A stretch of 64,000 bases of DNA from CAYWVR01 sp964461715. GTDB taxonomy: Bacteria > Planctomycetota > Phycisphaerae > FEN-1346. Both the position numbers and the translations under genes were made by a program. This document shows, piece by piece, positions 52,891 to 60,430 of the stretch. The DNA lies in contig CAYWVR010000017.1 of assembly GCA_964461715.1 (NCBI GenBank), forward strand, positions 1 through 64,000, written 5' to 3'. Under the pieces are notes generated by a model that searched no databases, was not told where the DNA came from, and worked only from the letters and a program-made list of their open reading frames with translations. The stretch's first letter is position 1, and each line of letters opens with the position of its first letter.

Positions 52891-54389
52891 AACGGATTCC
52901 TCGTCATCTGGCGGCGGACCTCGTCGGCGGCCTGCTTCAGGCGGTCCCGCACGAACACCTCGAAGCCCGCCTCCCCGTTCTCGTCGTAGTACGTCACGCA
53001 CGCGGCCACCACCTCGCCCAGCTTGCTCTTGGCGAGCTCAAGGAAGGGGCTGCCGTACTGCGGCGGGACCTGTTCGGCCAGGGCCAGGTACTCGGTCCCG
53101 ATTTGCTGGCCCGACCAGAAGGGGCGCGGCTTGTGGAAGGCCGGGTGGGTCCAGGCGTCCTTGAAGGGCGGGATGATGTTGAGGACGCGGAATCGCGCGC
53201 CGAGGTCGTCCGGGTTCATGTACAGGTGCTGCCCCAGCGTCCAGGCCAGGTCCTTGTCGTCGCACTTCTTCGTGATACCGAGCATCGTGCCGCCCCAGGT
53301 GCTCGTGCGCCGACCGCCCTTGCGATGGGCCGGGAGGGGCATGAGCTTCATTTTCCCGGCGAGCTGCGGAGCATTCTTCTCGACACCCGCGCTCTTCCAG
53401 TCGGGACAGATGAACGCCAGGGTGTAGCCGTCCTGGAGGGCCCGGATGAAGCTGGGCCCGAACATGCCCGGGTCCGCCGCGATCCGCGCCGGCCTCGCCA
53501 CCAGCGGGCAGTACCACAAGAGCGTTCGGACGGCCAGTTCGTTGTCGAGGATCAGCTCCCCGTGTTCATCGAAGAACCCGGCCCGCATGCCTTCCTCGCC
53601 GTCCCGCTGGAAGAGCAGGACCTCGGCCGAGTGGGCTGCGCCCTTCGCGAGGTTCAACATGTAGCGGTCGCGGAGGTTGGTGACGCGGCGTCCCTCGCGG
53701 ATGAAATCGTCCCACGTCTCGAGCTTCGCCGCGTCGATGCCCAGTTCCTCGAAGAGGTCGTTCCGGTACGCCAGCATCACCGGGTGGACGTCGTGCGGAA
53801 GGCCGAAGATGCGCCCGCGGTTCGTGTACGGGGCGAGGCGCGTTTGGACGATGCGGTCGATCAGGGGCCGGTTCTCCGGATTCGCCGGGTCCGGGGCCTT
53901 GAGGCGCGGCGTCAAGTCGACAAAGCCCACGTCCTCGACCGGCCCGCGGAAGAAGCTGCCCGCCCGGGTGATCTCGACCTCGACGACGTCGGGCACGTCG
54001 CGGTCCGCCCAGAACGCCGCCCGCAGCCGCCGCGTCACGGCGTCGGCATGGACGAGCTGGATGTCGATGGGGTGCTCGGGGTGCTTGGCGAGCCACGAGG
54101 GCATCGCCTCGCGGTAGGCGTCGGCGTGGACGTTCGCAAAGGTCCACACCTCGAGCGACGCGTCCGTCTCCCCCGGCGGGGCGATGAGGTGGGCGGCCAG
54201 CAGGTAGACGCCTGAGATGACCGTCAGGCAAAGGATGATGAACGGTGCCAGGCCGAAGGGAAACAGGTCCACCGCCATGCCCCAGCGAGGCGGTTTCTCA
54301 GGCGGCACCTTGCCCGGGACGACCGGTACCGCGCGGTCCGGCCGCGCGACCTCCTTGCGTCCCGCGGGATGAGGCGGCAGGGCCGTCAT
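52887..54389 (-). CDS. membrane-anchored extracellular solute-binding protein
   Basis: A 500-residue family-1 solute-binding protein. Instead of a lipoprotein signal it has a cytoplasmic Pro-rich tail (1-40) and a transmembrane helix (about 45-68), then the binding domain: VWTFANVHADAYREAMPSW, VPDVVEVEITRAGSFFRG, YRNDLFEELGI, FICPDWKS. It captures an oligosaccharide for the two permeases. ATG 54389 has no Shine-Dalgarno; the promoter at 54398-54426 puts the transcription start at or next to the ATG, so it is likely leaderless. First gene of the operon. Confidence 0.92.
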   Translation of the reverse strand: MTALPPHPAGRKEVARPDRAVPVVPGKVPPEKPPRWGMAVDLFPFGLAPFIILCLTVISGVYLLAAHLIAPPGETDASLEVWTFANVHADAYREAMPSWLAKHPEHPIDIQLVHADAVTRRLRAAFWADRDVPDVVEVEITRAGSFFRGPVEDVGFVDLTPRLKAPDPANPENRPLIDRIVQTRLAPYTNRGRIFGLPHDVHPVMLAYRNDLFEELGIDAAKLETWDDFIREGRRVTNLRDRYMLNLAKGAAHSAEVLLFQRDGEEGMRAGFFDEHGELILDNELAVRTLLWYCPLVARPARIAADPGMFGPSFIRALQDGYTLAFICPDWKSAGVEKNAPQLAGKMKLMPLPAHRKGGRRTSTWGGTMLGITKKCDDKDLAWTLGQHLYMNPDDLGARFRVLNIIPPFKDAWTHPAFHKPRPFWSGQQIGTEYLALAEQVPPQYGSPFLELAKSKLGEVVAACVTYYDENGEAGFEVFVRDRLKQAADEVRRQMTRNPF

Positions 54390-54397
54390 GGGGGCCC

Positions 54398-54426
54398 ACT
54401 TTGCCGCCCGCCGACGCCCTTGTCAA
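54398..54426 (-). promoter_or_regulatory. promoter of the sugar ABC operon, leaderless
   Basis: Minus strand TTGACA (54426-54421, perfect -35), 17-bp spacer, CAAAGT (54403-54398). Only 8 nt separate the -10 from ATG 54389, so +1 falls on or beside the start codon. It overlaps the stop of the small gene upstream. Confidence 0.6.
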
Positions 54427-54665
54427 GGCCGCCGCTCGGGGGCCGGGCGCGTGTCCATCGTCCACCAGGGGACGAGGGTCGGGTCGTAGGCGTCGGACGC
54501 GGCGGTGACGTTGGCGAGCTCCCGGCGGGCGTCGAAACGCTCGAGGACCAGCCGCTCCGAGGCCGCGAGCTCTGTCTCGGCGGGTAGGGCATAGCGCCTT
54601 GCGATCTCGGCCGCCGCCGGCACCGCCAACATGAGGCCCAAGACGAGTGTCCGAGCAAAGCGCAT
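54423..54665 (-). CDS. small exported protein, 80 aa
   Basis: An 80-residue protein with a clear signal peptide (residues 1-19, ending PAAA) and a short mature part with YALPAETELAASERLVL and VPWWTMDTR. No domain recognised. GGGAGA precedes ATG 54665. It lies just upstream of the sugar ABC operon on the same strand, and divergent from the VIT-VWA gene at 54816. Its stop overlaps the operon's promoter. Confidence 0.6.
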   Translation of the reverse strand: MRFARTLVLGLMLAVPAAAEIARRYALPAETELAASERLVLERFDARRELANVTAASDAYDPTLVPWWTMDTRPAPERRP

Positions 54666-54815
54666 GGCGTCTCCCGCTCTCCCTCCGTGTCCGTGTGAGC
54701 CGTGTTGACGCCGTCTTGTACCGGTTCCATGTCGCGCCCGTCCGGACGAAGCGGTGGAACCGCCCTTGCGCGAACCGCGTCTCTAAGAAGGAGAGACCCA
54801 GCCAAGGAGCCGGCC

Positions 54816-57800
54816 ATGAAACCGTCCGCCTTCGCTTTGTTTGCCGTTCTCGTCCTCGCGACCGTCTGTGGGGCCGTCGAGACGACGCCCGTCGATCCCT
54901 TCCAGAACCTGACGAAGGACGTGACGCAGGGGGCCCTGCGCGCCAAGAAGGCCGACGGCGGGATCGTCGAGTGTCCCCTCGATCGCACCGACGTCGAGGC
55001 CGAGATCAGTGGCTTCATCGCTCGCGCTAAGGTCGCCCAGACCTTCCGCAATCCCCTCGACGAAACGATCGAGGCGGTCTACGTCTTCCCCCTCCCGCAC
55101 CAGGCCGCCGTCGACGACATGACCATGGTCATCGGTGAGCGGCGGATCGTCGGGGTGATCAAACGCCGGGCCGAAGCCCGCGAGATCTACGAGGAGGCCG
55201 TGGCCCGCGGGGCGACGGCGGCGCTGCTGGAGCAGGAGCGGCCGAACATCTTCACTCAGTCGGTCGGCAACATCAAGCCCGGCCAGACGGTGCGCATCGA
55301 GATTTCCTACGTCGACGTCCTCGAGTACGACCTCGGCGTCTACAGCTTTCATTTCCCCATGGTCGTGGGCCCGCGCTACATCCCGGGCACGCCCAAGCCC
55401 AGCTCCAAGCCCCGGGCCTCCAAGCCCCGGGCCTCCAAGCCTACGGATTCCGATGGGCCGGTCACGCACCCCGTTCCCGACACCGACCGCGTCCCCGACG
55501 CCTCCCGCATCACGCCGCCCGTCCTGAAACCCGGCTGGCGGACCGGCCACGACATCCGCCTCTCGGTCTACCTCGACGCGGGGGTGCCGATCCAGGACAT
55601 CGAGTCGCCGAACCACGAGACGACGATGACCCGGGACGGCCCCAGCCGCACGAGCGTTGAGATCAAAGCCTCCGACTCCATCCCCAACAAGGACTTCGTT
55701 TTGAGGTACGGCGTCGTGGGCGCCAAGCCCGAGATGGCCGTCCTCACCCACACCGATCGCGGCGGCCAGGGCTACTTCCTCCTCATGGTCCAGCCGAAGG
55801 AGGACGAGCGCCTCCGGTCCAACCCGCCGCGCGAGCTTTCCTTTCTCATCGACGTCTCCGGCTCGATGTCCGGCAGTCCCACCGCCAAGGTCATCGAGAC
55901 GATGAAGGGGATGCTGAAGCTGGCCCGGCCCGAGGACACGGTCCAGGTCGTCACCTTCGCATCCTGGGCCCGGAAGCTCTTCCCCGGGGCCGTGCCTTGC
56001 ACGGCCGAGAACATCCAGAAGGCCCTCAACTTCACCGAGGGCCTCAAGGGCAGCGGCGGGACGGAGATGCTGAAGGGCGTTCGTATGGCGATCTCCGAGC
56101 CCCTCGACGCCAAGCGCGTCCGCACCATCGTCATGCTCACGGACGGCTTCATCGGCAACGAAGCCGAGATCATCGAGGAGGTGGGCACGAAGTGCGGCGA
56201 CCAGATCCGCTTCTGGGTCCTCGGCATCGGGAACTCTGTCAATCGCATGCTCGTCGACGGCGTCGCGAAGCAGGGGGGCGGCATGGGCAAGGTCCTGGGC
56301 CTGAATGAGGACCCGAAGCCCCTGGTGCAGGAGATCATGTTCCGCATCCAGCGGGCCCAGCTCGCCCACGTCCACATCGACTGGGGCGCCCTTCGCGTCT
56401 ACGAGACGTACCCGGCCCGTATCCCCGAGCTCTGGGCCGGGCGGCCCATCGTCCTCTTCGGCATGTACGACCCGGCCGTCCCCGCCGGGACGATCCACGT
56501 TCGCGGGCGCATCGAGGGCGAGCCCGCGAGCTGGCCCCTCCAGGTCCGTCTGCCGCGGTCCGAGCCGAAGCACGACGTCCTCGCGAAGGTCTGGGCCCGG
56601 AGGAAGATCGAGGACCTGATGCATCAGGCGTACTACGGCGACTCGCCCGCCGTGGAGGAGGCTGTGACGAGCCTCGCCCTCGAGTACCGCCTGATGAGCC
56701 CGTACACGAGCTTCGTGGCGGTTGACCCGAGTGAGCTCGGCCGCCTGGCCCGGTCCGCCCAGCCGCCGCGCCGGATGCTCGTACCCGTGCCGATTCCCGA
56801 GGGGACGCGGTTCGAGGGGTTCTTCGACGAGCGGAGGGCGAAGGATGCCGACCTGGAATTCACCTTCGGCCTGCCGGCGTCGACCGCGTCCGCGGCACCC
56901 TGGAGTACGCGAAATCGCCGTCCGATCCTTGCACTACCACCCGTGGAGGCACCTCCATCTGGCCGCGCCATGGACCCGGCGGCGGGACGGATGGGGGCCC
57001 GGTACCGCGGCTACATGCCCGCGCGGCAGCTGGCGCTGGCCCGCAGCAACCGGCACGGCTGGGGCTACGGAGTGGGCGGCGGGGATGCGGTCAAGGGTCC
57101 GGCTGTCGCCGACGAGTCGCTGTTCGCGGGCCGGCGGCTGGAAGGAGACGTGGCCTTCGACGCCGACTGGTCCCTCACCCGGCGGGCGATCCGCGAGGTG
57201 CATGCCGAAACCAAGAAGGCCGCCACGAAGGCCTTCCAGCAAGCCGCCGCCCTCGCCGAGGACGGGAAGCGGCTCGAAGCCCGGGCCCTTTACGCCTACG
57301 TCTATCTCCTCGAGGCCGCCCGGATGCAAATGGGGCTCTCCTCCGGCGACACCGCCGTCGACGCTCTCGAAGCCATCGAGATGATCGATGCGAAGCTCCG
57401 GGAATCCTGGACCGACGAGGCCCCGGCCCTCGATAAACGACTTGACCTGGTGATCCGTGACGCCTCGTTGGCAGACGCGCTCCAGCGCGTCGCCAAGGCC
57501 GCCGGTCTCGACCTCGATGTGGCCGAGGGATGTCTCGACGATGTCGCCGACATGGCGCGAGTCGAGGCGGTCCGCGTCACGTACCTCGATCTCCGGGGGG
57601 CCACCGCCACACAGGCCCTCGACTGGCTTCTTCTGCCGGAGCGGCTCCAGTGGCGGATGGGGGACCGGCGGGTGCGCGTGACCTCGGCCCGGCGGGCGCC
57701 CGTACCGGCCCCGTGGGTCTACGACGTCTCGCTGATGGCCCTGCCGAGCGCCGAGGAGCTGGCGAAGGTCGAAGACTGGCAGAAACGCGTCGAGGCCGCC

Positions 57801-58754
57801 CGGAAGGAGGCGGATGCGTTCCTCGATGCGATCCGGAAGCACCTCGACGCCGACGACGACCAGGTTCTGTGGTACGCCCCCGGCCAGCTTCTCGTCTTCG
57901 GCGATGCCGCGAGGCACTCCCGCGCCGTGTCCCTCTTCGAGATGCTACGCGACCCGAAGTCCGAGCCGCCTGAGGTCGTGGCGTCGCTCCACGAGACGAC
58001 GAGCCAACGCTATGCCGAGAGGTCCGACGACGCGGCGAAGCTCCAGAGGGCCGCCGACCGGTACCGCATGATGGCCGCTCTGGGCGGGGCGTCTTGGCAG
58101 CTTCTGGCGGAAGCCGCCGCCGGAAAGCTCGACCTCGAGGCTCTGACCGAGCTACAGGTGGCGTGGGCTTCGTCGGAACTCGATCACCTCCTGGCCGCCA
58201 AGCCTGACGAGGGCGGGGAGAAGGCGCAGGGCGGCGTCGAAGCCATGGTCGCCGGCGTCGCGATGCGATCGCTCTGGGCGATCTCCGAGGCGTCCAAGTC
58301 GCTCCCGAAGGAGAAGGAGCTCTCGGCCCTGGTCGAGACCGCTCGGAAGGCCTCGGAAGAGATGGTCAATGGGGGGGTCCTCCGCCGGGCTGAGAGGTCG
58401 CCCGACGATCTGGGCATCTATCTCGCGGCCCTGTACGCCCATCTCGCCGGGCACGACGTGACCCCTCCCACCGAGGGCGACGCGCCGCTCCGGGTCATCG
58501 CGGCCGCGCTCCTGGCCGCGCCGGAAAAGATCGATCGCGAGGCGCTCGGGAAAGTCGTATCCGAGGATCTCCGGGGTCCGGACGCCGTGGTCCTCGCGGC
58601 CCTGGCCTGTCGGCGGGCAAGCGGCGAGGTGTGGGACGCGTTCCGCGCCGAGCAACGGACGCTTCTCGGCCGCCAACCGCTCCCGGGGAGCGTGGTGGTG
58701 TTCGTCCATCGTCTGGGCCGACCATCGCCCGTGCTGGCGTCGGCCGCCCCGTAG
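54816..58754 (+). CDS. giant VIT-VWA protein with secretin/STN-like domain
   Basis: A 1312-residue exported protein with signal peptide (1-20). VIT domain about 35-175 (AEISGFIARAKVAQTF, IKRRAEAREIYEEAVARG). A Lys/Pro/Ser linker with repeated KPRAS triplets follows. VWA domain has MIDAS D346-x-S348-x-S350 (DVSGSMS), GGTE and LTDG. A helical region and, at about 870-950, an STN-like segment (LDLVIRDASLADALQRVAKAAGLDL, then a WLL and VRV pair) as in secretin or TonB-dependent systems. A helical repeat end follows. Larger than ordinary VIT-VWA proteins (600-800). AAGGAG precedes ATG 54816. Confidence 0.85.
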   Translation: MKPSAFALFAVLVLATVCGAVETTPVDPFQNLTKDVTQGALRAKKADGGIVECPLDRTDVEAEISGFIARAKVAQTFRNPLDETIEAVYVFPLPHQAAVDDMTMVIGERRIVGVIKRRAEAREIYEEAVARGATAALLEQERPNIFTQSVGNIKPGQTVRIEISYVDVLEYDLGVYSFHFPMVVGPRYIPGTPKPSSKPRASKPRASKPTDSDGPVTHPVPDTDRVPDASRITPPVLKPGWRTGHDIRLSVYLDAGVPIQDIESPNHETTMTRDGPSRTSVEIKASDSIPNKDFVLRYGVVGAKPEMAVLTHTDRGGQGYFLLMVQPKEDERLRSNPPRELSFLIDVSGSMSGSPTAKVIETMKGMLKLARPEDTVQVVTFASWARKLFPGAVPCTAENIQKALNFTEGLKGSGGTEMLKGVRMAISEPLDAKRVRTIVMLTDGFIGNEAEIIEEVGTKCGDQIRFWVLGIGNSVNRMLVDGVAKQGGGMGKVLGLNEDPKPLVQEIMFRIQRAQLAHVHIDWGALRVYETYPARIPELWAGRPIVLFGMYDPAVPAGTIHVRGRIEGEPASWPLQVRLPRSEPKHDVLAKVWARRKIEDLMHQAYYGDSPAVEEAVTSLALEYRLMSPYTSFVAVDPSELGRLARSAQPPRRMLVPVPIPEGTRFEGFFDERRAKDADLEFTFGLPASTASAAPWSTRNRRPILALPPVEAPPSGRAMDPAAGRMGARYRGYMPARQLALARSNRHGWGYGVGGGDAVKGPAVADESLFAGRRLEGDVAFDADWSLTRRAIREVHAETKKAATKAFQQAAALAEDGKRLEARALYAYVYLLEAARMQMGLSSGDTAVDALEAIEMIDAKLRESWTDEAPALDKRLDLVIRDASLADALQRVAKAAGLDLDVAEGCLDDVADMARVEAVRVTYLDLRGATATQALDWLLLPERLQWRMGDRRVRVTSARRAPVPAPWVYDVSLMALPSAEELAKVEDWQKRVEAARKEADAFLDAIRKHLDADDDQVLWYAPGQLLVFGDAARHSRAVSLFEMLRDPKSEPPEVVASLHETTSQRYAERSDDAAKLQRAADRYRMMAALGGASWQLLAEAAAGKLDLEALTELQVAWASSELDHLLAAKPDEGGEKAQGGVEAMVAGVAMRSLWAISEASKSLPKEKELSALVETARKASEEMVNGGVLRRAERSPDDLGIYLAALYAHLAGHDVTPPTEGDAPLRVIAAALLAAPEKIDREALGKVVSEDLRGPDAVVLAALACRRASGEVWDAFRAEQRTLLGRQPLPGSVVVFVHRLGRPSPVLASAAP

Positions 58755-58879
58755 GGGACTGTGCCGCATCCCTTTCCCATCGTGGGCGTCCGGTCTTGTG
58801 CATGGGGCCGGGCGCCCCGCGTTTTCTACGGCCGGGCGGGACCCCGGGATGGTTCAATCTCGGGGTCCGAGGAACCGCC

Positions 58880-59194
58880 ATGAGTCCGCCCAGACGACGC
58901 GCCATCATCATCCACCCGTCGGACAACGTCGCGACGGCCCTGGCGGAGATCCCAGCCGGCCGGCGCGTGACGCTCGTGGCGGGTGGGGCCCAGAGCGAGC
59001 TCAAAGCTTTCGAGACCGTCCCGCTGGGCCACAAGCTGGCCCTCAAGGACATTGCCCCGGGCGAGCCCATCGTCAAGTACGGCGAGACCGTCGGTCGGGC
59101 CACCCGGGCCATCGCCCCGGGGGGCCACGTCCACGTTCAGAACGTCGAGAGCGAGCGCGGCCGGGGCGACCGGGCGACGGGGGAGGGCGCCTGA
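58880..59194 (+). CDS. UxaA-type hydrolyase, small (SAF-domain) subunit
   Basis: A 104-residue protein equivalent to the N-terminal SAF domain of UxaA/GarD sugar-acid dehydratases: RAIIIHPSDNVATALAEIPAG, LALKDIAPGEPIVKYGETVG. In E. coli UxaA it is fused to the catalytic part; here it is separate, as in the SuyA/SuyB pair and some sugar-acid enzymes. GAGGA precedes ATG 58880; the longer in-frame reading from 58631 overlaps the preceding gene and is rejected. The stop overlaps the next start (TGATG). Confidence 0.9.
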   Translation: MSPPRRRAIIIHPSDNVATALAEIPAGRRVTLVAGGAQSELKAFETVPLGHKLALKDIAPGEPIVKYGETVGRATRAIAPGGHVHVQNVESERGRGDRATGEGA

Positions 59195-60351
59195 TGAAGT
59201 TCCAAGGCTATCGCCGCCCCGATGGTCGCGTCGGCGTCCGCAACCCCCTGCTCATCGTCTCGACGGTCGTCTGTGCCAACGAGGTGGCCGATCGGATCCG
59301 CCGCCGCACGAGGGGGGCCGTGGTGCTCGTCCACCACGCGGGCTGCTGCATGCTCGGCCGCGACCTGGAGCAGTTCAAGCGGACCCTCGTCGGGGTCGCG
59401 ACGAACCCGAACGTCGGGGCCGTGCTCGCCGTAGGGCTGGGGTGTGAGCAGATCGACGCCGCGTGGCTCGCCGACGAGGCCCGCCGCGCGGGCACGCGGG
59501 CCGAGGCCGTGACGATCCAGGCCGAGGGCGGGACGCAGAAGACCGTCCGCCGCGGTGCCGGGATCGCCGCCGAGATGGCCGAGGCCCTTGCGCGCGAGGA
59601 GCGCGTCGGGTGCGGCCTGGCGGACCTCGTGCTCGGGACCGAGTGCGGGGGATCGGACTTCTCGAGCGGCTTGGCAGCCAACCCCGCCATCGGGTGGGTC
59701 TCGGATCGGCTCGTCGATGCGGGGGGGACGGTCATCCTCTCGGAGACGACCGAGATCATCGGCGGCGAGCACCTCCTCGCGAAACGGGCCGTCGATGAGG
59801 GTGTCGCCCGCCGCATCTACGAGATGGTCGCCCGCGTCGAGTCCGAGGCCCGGCGTCTGGGCGTGGATATCCGCGGCTCGCAGCCGACGCCGGGTAACAT
59901 CCGCGGGGGTCTGACGACCATCGAAGAGAAATCGCTCGGCTGCATCTATAAGGCCGGGACGGCCCGCGTACAGGGGGTTGTCGAGTACGGCAAGCGCGTC
60001 GGCGGCACGGGGCTCTGGTTTATGGATACGCCCGGCCAGGACGTCGAATCGATCACCGGCATGGTGGCCGGCGGCGCGAACGTCGTCGTCTTCTCGACCG
60101 GCCTGGGAACGCCCGTCGGGTGCCCCATCGCCCCGGTCGTCAAGCTGACCGGCAACCCCGACACGGCCCGCTCGATGCGCTCGAACATCGACCTCTCGGC
60201 CGGGGGCATCCTCACGGGCCGCGACACGATCGAATCGGTCGGCGAGAAGCTCCTCGCGTTGCTGGTCGAGGTGGCCGGCGGCGACGAGACGAAGGCCGAG
60301 CGTCTGGGCCACGCCGAGTTCGCCATCCACCGCCTCGGCATCACGATATGA
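59194..60351 (+). CDS. UxaA-type hydrolyase, large catalytic subunit
   Basis: A 385-residue catalytic half of the altronate/galactarate dehydratase family (beta-elimination of water from sugar acids, iron-dependent). Motifs: GYRRPDGRVGVRN at the start, CCMLGRD, LGTECGGSDFSSGLAANPAIG, LSETTEIIGGEHLL, QPTPGNIRGGLTTIEEKSLGC, and GLGTPVGCPIAPVVKLTGN. Cys-rich positions fit a metal site. Start overlaps the small subunit's stop (TGATG), so they are translated as a pair. Whether the substrate is altronate, galactarate or sulfolactate cannot be told from sequence; the heparinase-like neighbour favours a sugar acid. Confidence 0.92.
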   Translation: MKFQGYRRPDGRVGVRNPLLIVSTVVCANEVADRIRRRTRGAVVLVHHAGCCMLGRDLEQFKRTLVGVATNPNVGAVLAVGLGCEQIDAAWLADEARRAGTRAEAVTIQAEGGTQKTVRRGAGIAAEMAEALAREERVGCGLADLVLGTECGGSDFSSGLAANPAIGWVSDRLVDAGGTVILSETTEIIGGEHLLAKRAVDEGVARRIYEMVARVESEARRLGVDIRGSQPTPGNIRGGLTTIEEKSLGCIYKAGTARVQGVVEYGKRVGGTGLWFMDTPGQDVESITGMVAGGANVVVFSTGLGTPVGCPIAPVVKLTGNPDTARSMRSNIDLSAGGILTGRDTIESVGEKLLALLVEVAGGDETKAERLGHAEFAIHRLGITI

Positions 60352-60430
60352 TGTCGCCGTTGTCCCCTGGCCTCCGCATGCGGCGGATCATCCATCGACG
60401 CTGGTTGTGAAGAAAGGACAGGGAGGTCGC

